DNA from: Amoebophrya sp. A120
Lineage: Eukaryota; Sar; Dinophyceae; Syndiniales; Amoebophryaceae
DNA length: 64,000 nt
Direction of reading: 5' to 3'
Assembly: GCA_905178155.1 (NCBI GenBank)
Contig: CAJINV010000035.1
Span: 1 to 64,000, forward strand
This document shows positions 34,901 to 45,000 of this stretch, piece after piece. The notes below the pieces were generated by a model. The model saw only the letters and a program-made list of their open reading frames with translations, made no database searches and was not told the origin of the DNA. The position numbers and the translations under genes were made by a program. Each line of letters begins with the position of its first letter. Within the stretch, counting starts at the first letter, position 1.

Positions 34901-35291
34901 CATTCTCAACTGTTAGATGAATTTGTCATGCAGAACTACCATCATCATTCACAAGATCAAGCTGCTGCGCATGACAAATTTGCGAAGGGCTAAACAGCGC
35001 CTAAATCTGCGCGGGATTTGTAATGCATTTTTTGCAGTCTTCCCCCTTTTGCTTTTGCGATTCTTGCATTACAGATTCATGTAACAGTTGAGAATGTAAC
35101 TTTTGAGAACGCCATAGAGGGGGCAAAGTGCTTACATCATCCTCCTGCTGCGGTCCCAGAAAAAAACTCATCTTCGTTCCTGCCACGAGAAAATTTTCGG
35201 CTGGTGCGATTAGTTGTGCAAAAATAAGCACAACTGTTGCAGCAACAAGGAGACCATGAGCACGTGGCGGCGGTAGAAACATCATTTTCAT
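31970..35291 (-). CDS. gene 6: PARP-like ADP-ribosyltransferase with N-terminal signal or anchor
   Basis: ADP-ribosyltransferases move ADP-ribose from NAD+ to targets. Start ATG at 35291, stop at 31970; six exons, 685 aa after excision. The N-terminus (MKMMFLPPPRAHG then LLVAATVVLIFAQLIAPA) looks like a signal peptide or membrane anchor. Next come a Pro/Gln-rich stretch and a segment with CPHCPELQKYHIEKVQKV. The catalytic core is spread over four exons: FFHGTGLSF (NAD-binding His, near residue 353), LRNILKNGLQ, YGDGIYLANQLHKAAQYSKW (second motif, Tyr, near 480), and GNFLQNPQWIPDYHTQIVDL at the end. The catalytic Glu of poly-ADP-ribosylating enzymes (as in NEYIVY) is not evident there. Mono-ADP-ribosylation is therefore more likely, and the order resembles PARP6/8/16-type proteins. 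Identity of the fold is firm, subtype is inference. Confidence 0.9.
32042..32250. mobile_element. introner, family D
   Basis: Ends TATCCCATGAAAAAACTGTT and AACTGTTTTTTCGTGCGATA; perfect flanking repeat ACAAC; 209 bp. In gene 6, excision joins LPGSVEDVV to EPNVMWNVLV. Confidence 0.92.
32448..32715. mobile_element. introner, family A
   Basis: Left end TATGCATTCCAAATATGTCT, right end GACATATTTGCATTTGATA; perfect flanking repeat AAGAA; 268 bp. In gene 6, excision joins ARHTRGNF to LQNPQWIPDY inside the catalytic domain. Confidence 0.93.
33389..33652. mobile_element. introner, family A
   Basis: Ends TATCAAATGTAAAAATGTCT and AGACATTTTTACATTTGATA, a perfect 20-bp inverted repeat; flanking repeat GTATG identical. 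Excision joins NYHERHIPPY to DHDAKRQPLP. Splicing at the GT/AG pair inside the ends would leave an in-frame TAA. Confidence 0.95.
33786..34047. mobile_element. introner, family A
   Basis: Ends TATCAAATGCAAAAATGTCC and GACATTTTTACATTTGATA; flanking repeat TCCGA identical; 262 bp. Excision joins AQQNPYLR to KLAIDCDGLD just before the catalytic His motif. The internal GT/AG alternative leaves a TGA. Confidence 0.95.
34881..35116. mobile_element. introner, family C
   Basis: Ends TATGGAGTTCTCAAACGATA and TAACTTTTGAGAACGCCATA; perfect flanking repeat GAGGG; 236 bp. In gene 6, excision joins EDDVSTLPP to PGGGPGSGAN. Confidence 0.93.
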
Positions 35292-35946
35292 TCTTTCAGC
35301 AGATTTTCAGTTGTAATACTAGAAACAAAGAGGTAAATAAAAAGGTAGTATTCCACGCCCCACTTCCGCTATGTCGTGTCCTGTGCGGCGGCGGAAGGAG
35401 TGGAGATGCAAAAAGTCAAAAGAATAAAGTTGCAATCGTGATCATGAATCATCGCTCTCTCGTGAAACACAAAGAAATGACAAAGCACTCGTTGCTAGAG
35501 TTTTGCTGGGTGCAGCCGGAAGTGGTCAAAATAATGGGTCTGCAAGCAGTACTAGTTCTCGCAAGTCCAAGTCAATTCATCTGTACGACTTCTTGATCTG
35601 GTACTCTTTCAACAAGAGAGAAGAGTGCTGGAGTGTGTCGTCAATGGCAAAAAACCGCCCTCGCAAAAATCACGACGAAAAAATGGATCGAAAAAGGTCG
35701 TCTCTTGCCAGTCGCATTGTACAGGGATGCTCCTCGGAAAAAGGTGGCCAGCACGGAGGTGGCGGTGTACGAGCAACCCAACGCAAGAGAAAAAGATAGA
35801 TTTGATGAACTGAGAAAAAAAAATAATTGGATCATCCACAGGCCGGTCGTGTTGAAAAATAAACAGTGATCCGCAAAGCACGACGGGCGCGTTGGTACAA
35901 CGAAAGATTTCATTTTCGCAAGCCACTCTGGGATAACTTGCAGATT
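35292..35946. other. spacer between genes 6 and 7; doubtful plus-strand frames
   Basis: All three plus-strand frames are open over 35500-35800. The most protein-like is at 35633-35869 (WQKTALAKITTKKWIEKGRL, ending RPVVLKNKQ), which has no ATG and no supported upstream exon. It may be a gene fragment or chance. No introner found. Confidence 0.35.
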
Positions 35947-37809
35947 TCAATTTTCCTGTAGGGATAGCCTGATCATATGATCCACAATGTCGCCTAGACT
36001 GCAGTACTCATCAGTCGCCGGCGGGGGATCATTTGTCATGCTATTTTTATTTTCCCTGAGATCTACTGCCCTGTCGCAGTCCCGTATTCGCAGGGGTATT
36101 GTAATCCTCTCCCCGCCGCGGACTTCCCCCTCTGAAGCGGACGGGCGAGTTGATGGCGACAGTGAGGTCGGGCTGATTCCACCTTCCGTTTTGTAGTTCC
36201 GCGAATGTCCCACCACTCCTCGTGAAGAGACACGCTCACTTTCTGGTGAATCAGCCCTCGCCTCAGTGCTAGTACTTCTTCGTCCCCAATGTGCTGCAAA
36301 AGTCGTCGGCACGAAAGACCAAAGAAACGCGGACGTGGAGGTCGGCACACTGGCTTGCACCTCTTGATATGGTATGGAAAATCAGAATCGCTGTCAATTT
36401 GTCATGCTATACAGAACTCGTAGCTTAAAGCGATTTTGCACACTATGCATGACAAACTGACACCAAAAATCTTGATTTCATCCACCATACCCGATCGGTG
36501 TCGGCGAAAATGAGTTGGTCATTCATCCGATGGTCCCCGCCGAGAACTTCCAGGAAGCGAAACTGTAATGCGGAGTGAATATTGGTATCGGCGTTTGTCA
36601 TGCTGGACTTCGAAGCACCAGTACTAGTTGCTGTGCACAATAGATTCGCGAACAGCTGCCGACTTCCCTCAATGTCGATCACCGTGTCTTTATCCATTGC
36701 AAATCTGTCTGGGTCTGGAAACTTGTGCTGCTGGGTGGCGTATTATGAGGAGGCCAAAAGTGCTGGCTCAGCATGACAAGTTACTGAGCTTTTAGGTGCT
36801 GCATATTCTACATGGCAGACGGCGTTTCTGCATGACAGAAAAGTGGGGCTCTTCGGTAACATGCATGACAGATTTCAGAGTCATGCCAGACGAGCATGAC
36901 AAGCATGAACTCTTCCAGACCCAGACATTCTTGCAGTTGATAGTCTTGATCCCCGTGCAACAACCAGATCCGAGTTTGTGATGCGGAAAGGCGATGACAA
37001 ATGTTTTCTGCCGAAATGTTCATAGAGAGGTATCGTTTTTCCACCGTATCCGCGAAGTAATTTTCGAAGTCACCAGGCAGGAAGGTGTGTAGTAGGCTCG
37101 TCATCACCGGGTACGCGTGCTGTAGAGGCTTTAACGCCGGAGCGATTAGGAGAAGCGACTCTGGGGTCGCTTTCGCTAATGCGTCGATCTGGTACGGAGA
37201 GAATAACTCCGTCCACTGGCGCAGCAGCTCCAACGCAATCAAACCGCCCCAGGAAGAGCCGATGAGGAGGATTTTCAAGGGTTTTGTGGTAGAAGATGTC
37301 CTCCGTGAGGTGGAGATTGTTGCGTTGTTTGCTGTTTCCGGAACGTCATAGCTACTTTCTGCTCTATCCACATAGTATCCCACTCTCCCGCCAAGCACTC
37401 TGGACCGGGTTTGGTACTCTTTCAGAATCTCCTGCTTCGCCGTTTCCACGCATTTTTCCACCGAAGTTTCGAAGGAAAAGGAGTTCTGGGACAGCGAGTT
37501 GCGCTTCTGGAAAATACCCATCTGCATGTTGATTGGAGTCACGAGGACTTCGGGTGAGGGACGACGTGTTGAGGAGGAGCTCGTCCTGTGCGACGTCGTT
37601 CCACCTCCAGGGCGGGTGTCCTCAGCAGCATCATGCTCGTCTCGAGCTGGATTGGAATCGTTGTTCCATGATGTCGACGACGTTTTGTTGTACCTTGCCT
37701 GCAGGTACTTGCTCTTGCGCCCGTTGACGCCACCCTCGAGTCCGGGAAGGAAGATGATCCAGGTAAGGGTGGAGCAAGGTAGTGCGGACGGTGAAGTAGT
37801 GGTGGCCAT
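35947..37809 (-). CDS. gene 7: alpha/beta hydrolase, YqiA/UPF0227-like esterase
   Basis: Start ATG at 37809, stop at 35947; exons 37809-36943, 36690-36490, 36367-35947; 492 aa. Motifs in order: FLPGLEGG near residue 20 (oxyanion loop region); the nucleophile elbow GSSWGG with Ser near 186; HGDQDTVID (acid, completed only after the element at 36691-36942 is removed); and GGDHRMND (catalytic His). The GSSxGG, HGDxD and GGDH spacing resembles the small bacterial YqiA-type esterases. Here about 150 residues separate the oxyanion loop from the elbow, much of it low-complexity (TTSHRTSSSSTRRPSPE). The C-terminal 140 residues are Ser/Thr-rich and unmatched. The segment ENICHRLSASQ (36975-37010) reads like the intron motif pair and might be a tiny in-frame intron. 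Substrate unknown. Confidence 0.88.
36368..36489. mobile_element. short introner, family Q
   Basis: Left end TATGGTATGGAAAATCAGAA, right end TTGATTTCATCCACCATA; flanks CTTGA/CCCGA (3 of 5); 122 bp, among the shortest. In gene 7, excision joins QLIFADTD to QEVQASVPTS. Confidence 0.75.
36691..36942. mobile_element. introner, family A
   Basis: Left end TATCCATTGCAAATCTGTCT, right end GACATTCTTGCAGTTGATA; perfect flanking repeat GTCTT; 252 bp. In gene 7, excision joins WLLHGDQD to TVIDIEGSRQ, restoring the acid motif. Confidence 0.95.
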
Positions 37810-37826
37810 GTATACTTCGTGTGTAA

Positions 37827-39206
37827 TTATTTTTTGGCGCTTATAATTGTTATTCTCGTGCGTGTTTTGGAATCCAACAGAAACCTAGGTAAAAGGTACT
37901 GGAGCAGTCTTCGTCCTGCACATGGATGCGCCCTAGAATGCAGAGGCGAGTAGAGCGCACTACCTCCGTGCCTGGGGTTTATCTTTTGTGCGGAAACAAA
38001 ACCGAGAGTCGCGAGCTCGGCAGCAGTACCATGAAAACGATAGCCACTGGCTCTGCGGGAACCACCGGCCTGGCGATCACCACTGCTCTTGCGGGAACCA
38101 CTGCCCTGGCGGTAGGCGCTGCCCTTGCGGGGGCCGCTGCCTCTGCGGCAGCCCGTGCTTCTGCGGTGACCACCGCTCCGGCGGCAACCACTGCCCTTGC
38201 GACTACCGCTGCTCCCGCGCGAACCAATGGCCCTGTGGGAACCGCCGCTCCTGCGGCAGCCACTGGCCCCGCGGTAACCACTGCCCCGACGGTAGCCACT
38301 GCCTCGGCGATGGCCACTGCCCCTGCGGTAGCCACTGCCTCGGCGGTAACCACTGCTCTGGCGGGAACCGGTGCCGTTGCGAGTACCACTGCTCCGGCGG
38401 TAGCCACTGCCTCGGCGGTAGCCACTGCCCCTGCGGTAGGCACTGCTCTGGCGGGGACCACTGCCCTTGCGACTACCACTGCTCCGGCGGTAGCCACTGC
38501 CTCGGCGGTAGCGACTACTCTGGCGGGAACCACTGCTCTGGCGGGAACCACTGCCCTTGCGAGTGCCACTGCTCCGGCTGTAGCCACTGCCTCGGCGGTA
38601 TCCACTGCCCCTACGGTAGCCACTGCCTCGGCGGTAACCACTGCTCTGGCGGAAACCACTGCCCTTGCGACTACCACTGCTCCGGCGGTAGCCACTGCCC
38701 CTGCGGTAGCCACTGCCTCGGCGATAACCACTGCTCTGGCGGGAACCACTGCCCTTGCGACTACCACTGCTCCGGCGGTAGCCACTGCCCCTGCGGTAGC
38801 CGCTGCCTCGGCGGTAACCACTGCCCTGGCGGGAACCACTGCCCTGGCGGGAACCACTGCTTTTGCGACTGCCACTGCTCCGGCGGTAGCCACTGCTCCT
38901 GCGGTAGCCACTGCCTCGGCGGTAACCACTGCCCTGGCGGGAGCCACTGCCCTTGCGACTACCACTGCTCCTGCGGTAGCCACTGCCTTGGCGCCTACCA
39001 CTGCTCCGGCGGTAGCCACTGCCTCGGCGGTAACCACTGCTCCCGCACGAACCAGTGCCCTTGCGAGACCCACTTCTTGAATGTTCGCGCGCTGCGCAAG
39101 ACTTGCCGTTGCGATAACCACTGCGCCAACGAAAACTACTGATCCTGCGCGAACCACTGCCGCTGCAGGGAGGCCGTGTGTCCCTGTCCACGACTAAACG
39201 CGACAC
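37827..39206. repeat. 18-bp minisatellite, open in several frames
   Basis: From about 38040 to 39065 the DNA is an 18-bp unit of the type CCACTGCTCCGGCGGTAG repeated more than 50 times with drift. Because 18 is divisible by three, three overlapping frames stay open: a minus-strand Ser/Gly/Arg/Tyr hexapeptide repeat (SGYRRG, SGSRKG; 459 codons, 37827-39206), and plus-strand frames rich in Ala/Thr and in Cys/Gly/His. The minus-strand frame runs beyond the repeat at both ends, so a real repetitive basic protein is possible. No ATG-defined gene could be chosen. Confidence 0.75.
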
Positions 39207-40809
39207 ATGAAGCGATCTTATTCACGTCGCAGTTAAAGAAGTTGCGTGAACAAGATCCGGAACTTCGAATTTCCAAGCATTCTGGTCTCCTACGAGCGGC
39301 CAGCGATAGGCATGCGTCTCTGATTTGAGGTTTTGTGAATGTCGTGAAACCATTGCGTTTTGTCAGACAAAAAAGTGTATCCGAAATGCTCATGAATGTT
39401 GTCAATGCGACCTCCGCAGTTGGTATTTTCGTTGTGGTCGTGTCCAGGCCAACGTTTTGACCTCTGCACAATAAATAGCGCTGCAACCCCTGCGTGTGGC
39501 TCGACCACAGCAGAGACAAATTGAAATCTAGAGTGTGGACCATGCTTTTCAGTGTTATGCTTTCCATCCTACACGAAAGCAAAAGCTGCTGAATCAGACA
39601 AGAATGAAGTAGGCACTGAAGAAGTACTACCAGTCGTGACGAAATACCGAGAGTGAGCACTGCAGCTCGCTCGCTATCTTGAAGAATGTCTTGAGCAAAA
39701 AATCTGTTTCAAAAAACGACGGTTGCGTTTAGGCGGACAATTACAAAAATAATGCGACATGAACTTTTTCTGCAACACTTTTTCTTTCTATGTGTCACAC
39801 CAGTATAGAGATGCTTGATGCGTGAAGTTGGGAACGCGTTTTCTTTACGTTCCTCCAGCGCTACTTCAAGAAAATCTCCTTGTTCGAGAGCCACTCAAAA
39901 AAGACAAATAAAGACGCCTCTAACTACCTCTGCTGAAAAAATAGATTTGCGGTGAACTTGCAGAAAGAAGGGAGAAATATTTTTAGGTAAGGCCGGAGTC
40001 TTCTACGATGCTTTGCACGTTCTATTTCATTCTGCTGTATTTCTGAGGCTTTTGTTTTTGTCTGCTTCAACGTTTTAAGTCTCAAAGCCTCTAGATGAAG
40101 TTCGAATAAATAAAAAATGTTTTCGCTGTGAAGAAAATTCGAATAAATAAAAGTGTTGTCGTGCTGCTGAATAAAAGTGGTTTTTTTGAACGTTACGTAG
40201 TATTTACACAGAGCAAAATGATGCACCGCATTCATCATTGAAGCGGAATTCATATTCAGATTGGTTTGCTATCGTCAAATATCTCGTGATTGTATTCTGC
40301 CACTGCCTTGACCTTAGGGTGCATTAGCAAAAAGTAACTTAAAAAGTCGCGCGTTGATAAATGACCTTCGGACCGCGGGGGCGGCCGACCGAAGGATCCA
40401 CACCACGGCTGGGGTATGTATTACAGCATCTTTTGGATCGTAATCAACAAAACATAAGTAGTCTTACATCTCAACACTACGCACAGACTGAAGATATCGT
40501 GTAAAGCGCACAAAGACGACTTTGGCAGCACTTTGGCTGCGATCTTTGCATTTGCGAAAATCTAAATTCATTGCGCGCGATTTCGTTTTCCAAATACAAA
40601 ACAACTTTCACAAAAAGCACATTATCGGAGAAAAAAAAACGCAGAAGTGCATCAAAATCAACCCCCGAGGCCGAACTATGGAAGCGCCAAGCCCGAAATC
40701 GAAAAAGCTAAAAAAATTTTTAATGCACAGAAGCGACTCTCTGGGAGTGATGGCAGCAGAAGAAAGCTGCGTAGCTGTTTGGGGTTTGAGATAAAGCTTG
40801 TAAAGCAGC
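39207..40809. other. AT-richer spacer without supported gene
   Basis: Short frames on both strands have no recognisable composition or start context, and no element with inverted ends was seen. A GC-rich patch lies at 40373-40400 (GACCGCGGGGGCGGCCGACC). Confidence 0.45.
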
Positions 40810-41981
40810 ATGACAAAACCAGTTTTCTGTGCAAAAGCAGCAGGGTGCAAAATTGGAACTCGATGCTGCCAAAGGATGCAGCACTCTTCTGATCTGGTTC
40901 CGGCTTGTGGCCATTTCATGGATGGCAAATTCTCTCAAACAGCTTTTTCAATTTCAGCCCTGGCACTTTCATACAAAGACACCGAGAAAGTAGGCCCGAG
41001 TGGTTTGGTCCGGTATGGTGTTGGCGCTCCTTGGTCCTTGCATTTTGGCATGCACGCGCTTCCATTCCGTTTGCCAGGGTTTGGGGATGCTCGTGCACTT
41101 GGGATCGTCTTGTTCGATTTCGTCCTTCGTTTTATTCAGTCGTTTGAACTCCTCGCGTACCAAATGCAAATATGTCTGGGTCTGGAAAGTTGTGATGCTA
41201 AAGTTTGGATAAGACTGGCGCTCTCAAGTGCAACCACGCATGACAAATATACTTGACGCCGTGTCAAGCGTCGCACGCATGACAAACTGCGTTTTCGCAG
41301 GACTAAAAAGTAGTGCCTTTCTTCTTCTAGCTGGCTGTGCAATACAGACTTCTCAGAGATGCAACACATGCAGCACAAGTTCCACTTTTCCAGACCCAGA
41401 CATTTTTGCAATGCATATCGTGATATACACCGACGATCAGGCCGACCTTGCTAGTACTGTTGTATGAATAGAAAAAGTAGCGCATGGAGTGCAAATTGCA
41501 ATATAGGTAGTTACTTTCTCAGAAGAACAAGAGGGGCCTGTAAACCTGATATACATCTACCTGACTAGCGAGATTGATAATGCGTCAGCACAATATTGCA
41601 ATTACTGTGAGCGCAGTTTTCGGTTGTGGTGGATATCTTGTATGCAGGGCAAATATGTCTGGGTCTGGAGAGAATGATTCGTGATGCTAACTCTTTAATC
41701 ATGCAGCGTCCCGTTTTGCATGAGCAGCAAGAGGCGCTTAGCTTTTTGCCACCCTGAGAAGGCATTTCTCATGCAGGATTCGCATGAGTAAGCATCACAG
41801 ACATGTCGAGTCGTGTCCAGTTTGCATGACAAGCTTTCGTCAACCATCCAGACGCAAACGTATTTGCAATGCATATTTTCTGCTGGCGCAAAATTCCGGG
41901 TTGGATTCTTCGGTTGAGCAGGTGTTTCAAAATATTTATGACCCCTTCAGCTACTGCATGCCATACTGCTACCGATCATAA
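40810..41981 (+). CDS. gene 8: unknown small protein, three introners
   Basis: The last two exons are certain: FELLVIYTDDQADLAST (41418-41462) and FLLAQNSGLDSSVEQVFQNI (41876-41981), ending at the TAA at 41979. The first exon ends at 41157 and reads GDARALGIVLFDFVLRFIQS back towards SYKDTEKVGPSGLVRYGVGA. The start is uncertain; the ATG at 40810 lies in a GCATGACAAA motif typical of non-coding DNA here, so a later start or another upstream exon is possible. From 40810 the product would be 162 aa. No family recognised. It converges on gene 9, whose stop is 115 bp away. Confidence 0.6.
41158..41417. mobile_element. introner, family A
   Basis: Left end TACCAAATGCAAATATGTCT, right end GACATTTTTGCAATGCATA; flanks TCGCG/TCGTG; 260 bp. 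In gene 8, excision joins IQSFELL to VIYTDDQADL. Confidence 0.88.
41463..41635. mobile_element. introner, family M
   Basis: Inner inverted repeat TGCAAATTGCAATAT against ATATTGCAATTACTG; left end TATGAATAGAAAAAGTAGCG, right end GTTGTGGTGGATA; flanks TGTTG/TCTTG; 173 bp. It abuts the next element with only the shared 5-mer between them. Confidence 0.78.
41641..41875. mobile_element. introner, family A, abutting another introner
   Basis: Left end TATGCAGGGCAAATATGTCT, right end ACGTATTTGCAATGCATA; flanks TCTTG/TTTTC; 235 bp. Removing this and the preceding copy with one 5-mer each joins DLAST to FLLAQNSG in gene 8. Confidence 0.82.
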
Positions 41982-42020
41982 AACGCTTGTCATGACAAAC
42001 CAGCAAGAGCAAAATTATGC

Positions 42021-42069
42021 GCGCTTCGTCGGTCGCATGACAAAATTTGCCATGCGACCGACGAAGCGC
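42021..42069. terminator. perfect 19-bp hairpin between convergent genes 8 and 9
   Basis: GCGCTTCGTCGGTCGCATG (42021-42039) is exactly complementary to CATGCGACCGACGAAGCGC (42051-42069), with an 11-base loop. It lies between the stop codons of gene 8 (41981) and gene 9 (42096). A role in 3'-end formation of one or both transcripts is inference; it could also be a remnant of a mobile element. Confidence 0.45.
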
Positions 42070-42095
42070 ACATACGACCCTATTGGAAGTTTCCC

Positions 42096-45000
42096 TTAAT
42101 ATGTCGCAGATTGTAGTATATGTATCCGAATCCGTGAGCACGCCACAGCTTTTGCATGACAACCGCGCTAAAGTTGTATGTAGCAAGCGAGAATGCAACA
42201 TGTGAAGAGGCCATACGGTTGGAGGTTTTCTTCAAAGCCAGATCGCGTAGGCGAAGAGACTTATTCCCCGCACTGTCCTTCCCCTGTTCGGACTTTACTC
42301 GGCTTCGCTATCCCCTGTTCAGGTGTTGCAGTAGCAGGTTTGACAAATGGAGGCGCATTTCAGTATCTGCCGCATGATAAGGCGTTGCTCCATTTGTAAC
42401 AAATCAGACTGCGACACCTGAGCACGCCATAAAACCACTCTATTCCCGACTTCGATTAGGTCTTGTGAGGTTAGTCCTTTTTTCTTTCCCCACCCTCGGG
42501 TGCTCGCTATTTTTCCTTCCAGCACTTGCCGCCTCCGTTCCTGCCCGGTGATGCGCGGCACGTCGTCGTCACTCCAATTGCTGTCTTCATACTCGTCGGA
42601 GTGTTCTTCCTGGTCAGCGGGATTCTGCCCTATGCTGCGCTTGTTGAATAGCCCTGTGCTTTTCGACGACGAAGCGGCCGCGCTTTTCGACGCGTCAAGT
42701 AGCGTCGTGCTTTTCGACGACGAAGTGGCTGATCTTTCGTTCGAGGATGAAGTGGTAGTCGGGAAAGAAGAAGTGGTTGATCTTTGGTTTGAAGATTTGC
42801 CCAGCCTGGTCAGCGCGTTGCTATTTGGTAGAGCTGCGTACTTATCAAAAGGAAAAGCCCCCCCTTCCCACATCAAAATGAAGTTTCTGATGCTGGATCT
42901 GCGTACTACACAAATCAGATCTGTCTTGCTGGAGAGGACTGCAGGCCCATACTAAGAGCGAGTAGAAATATTTTGGCTTGGGCGCGTAGCAGCAAAAACG
43001 TCGGCGCTGTAGGCCCAACAGCATGACAAACCGTCTGCACAATGCGACGGAGCATGCGAAGTCGCCTTTTTGCAAGACAGACACGATTTGTGGCCACAAA
43101 TCAGCATCACAAATCTCCAAAACATAGCTTTTCAGTAAGGGGATGGGGAATTTTTCCTTTCAATACAGTTCCAAGTCGAGCAGATCATCGTCGAGAAAAT
43201 CCTCGTCAAAGATGTCGTTGTCCTTGTTGTCCTTGTCGCTGTCTTATGAAGTGCAAATACTCCTGGATCTGGATTTTTGTCATGCAGACGTGTGGATGCT
43301 GGTCAACAACCTCCAGTATGTTGACGTTGACCAGCCAACGCATAACAACTTTTTGAGGGAGTACTTATTTTTGTCTTACGGGAACCGCATCACAAGTTGC
43401 GATTTTGCATGACAATCAAGTGCCGCTGTGTCACTGTCGGCATGTTGAGGAATGTCTTCTCATCCTCGTCAGTCAAACATGACAAGCACTGCATCTCTCC
43501 AGACCAAGGCATCTTTGCAATTCATATGAAGCCGTCGTCGGAATAATTCCCAGCACTAATGCCCTGGTCGCCCATCCAGCTCGATTCTTCGTGAGCCTGT
43601 TTGTTGTTTTTTTTCGCCGTTGACGCGGTGGTGCCCGCGATTAGTGAAGACGATGAGGAGCTGCTAAGTTTTTGCTGGAAGAGGAGTTTTTTCGGTTGCT
43701 GGAAGAGGAGTTTTTGCTGGAAGAGGGTCTCGTCCTGATTTCGAGATGAACCATCTTCGTAGCTCGTGTCATGGAGGTTGTCGTGCTATGGGAGTGCACA
43801 ACTCCACCTCTTTCTCATTTGGAGTTGATTTCTAGCAACAGAAATCACCGCAAAAACGTATCTTCTGCATGAGAAATGATCCACACCCGGAGTGTAGTGT
43901 AAAAGTAAAACGCACGCTCTGCATGACAAAACCACAGATAGGATTTCGCGTTTTTGCATGACCGAGGAGGGGAGGCAGGGTTGTGCACTCTCATAGGAGT
44001 GGGCTAGTGCGCTTCTTGTTTTCGTTTTTGTGTTTGCTGCTGCCCTGCTTCTTCCTACTGTCCTTGCTGCCGCCCTGCTTTTCCGTGTTCTTTTTTACAC
44101 AATTTTTTTTGCTCGACGACGACGACCCCTGTGATGCCAGGCCATCGTACGGAAGGCTCTTCTATGCATTACAAATACGTCTGGGTCTGGAAGGATACAA
44201 ACCTGTAATGCGGGTTCTCGAAGAGACAAAAATCAAAAGACTTTATTGATTTTTGTCTCCTTTTTGTTTTTCCAGATGCACAACCAGCATGAGATGTTTC
44301 TGCCTCCTTGTGGATCCAGACCTATTTGCACTTGGTACGTTTTGGGCGCCAAGCTTTGCTGCGTTGCTATCCAGCGTGGCGCTTGCGGCAAATGGCGATG
44401 ATGAAGAGGAGGGGGCAACACCACCTACGGTGCCGGAGGGAGTCGACGACGCCGGGACGTCCTTGTCACTGTTTTCCATCGTCGGAGCCGCGCTGGTGCC
44501 AGGCTGTCCCAGGCCCAGGAACGCTTCCATGATCGGCGTGTCGACGCCCGGCTTCCACTCGACATCGGGCTCTGCACCGATCTCCAACGCATACCGGCGG
44601 TACTTCAGGGGGGAGATGCACTTCCCGAGGACAGCCGGCGGCGGCGGGATGTGGAATACGTCTCCCGCTGCAGGCGGCGGCTCGCCGCCATGGTTCTTTC
44701 CGCGCTCCAGCTTCATACCGGCCGTCTTAATCCACTTCTTGTACAGCTCGACAGGTTGTCCATTGCAAAGATCGATCTGGGTCTGGAAGGCTGCAGAAGT
44801 TTTCTATCATGCGTCTTTTCTTGCATCTCCTGTGAGAACAAGATCTGTTTATAATGCACGCGGCGCATGACAAAGTCTGCGAAATAGATCTCTCCATGCC
44901 CAGCCTGTGAATGAAATGTTGCCCTGTCTTGTAGACAAACATCTTCACAGGGCGTTTTTATTTGCTGACTACGCAACACAGATTTTTTTCTGTTCCAAAA

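Noticed and set aside
37926-39157. Plus-strand Ala/Thr and Cys/Gly/His repeat proteins over the minisatellite
   Set aside because: Any 18-bp repeat without stops is open in several frames; no start context, introns or flanking coding sequence support them.
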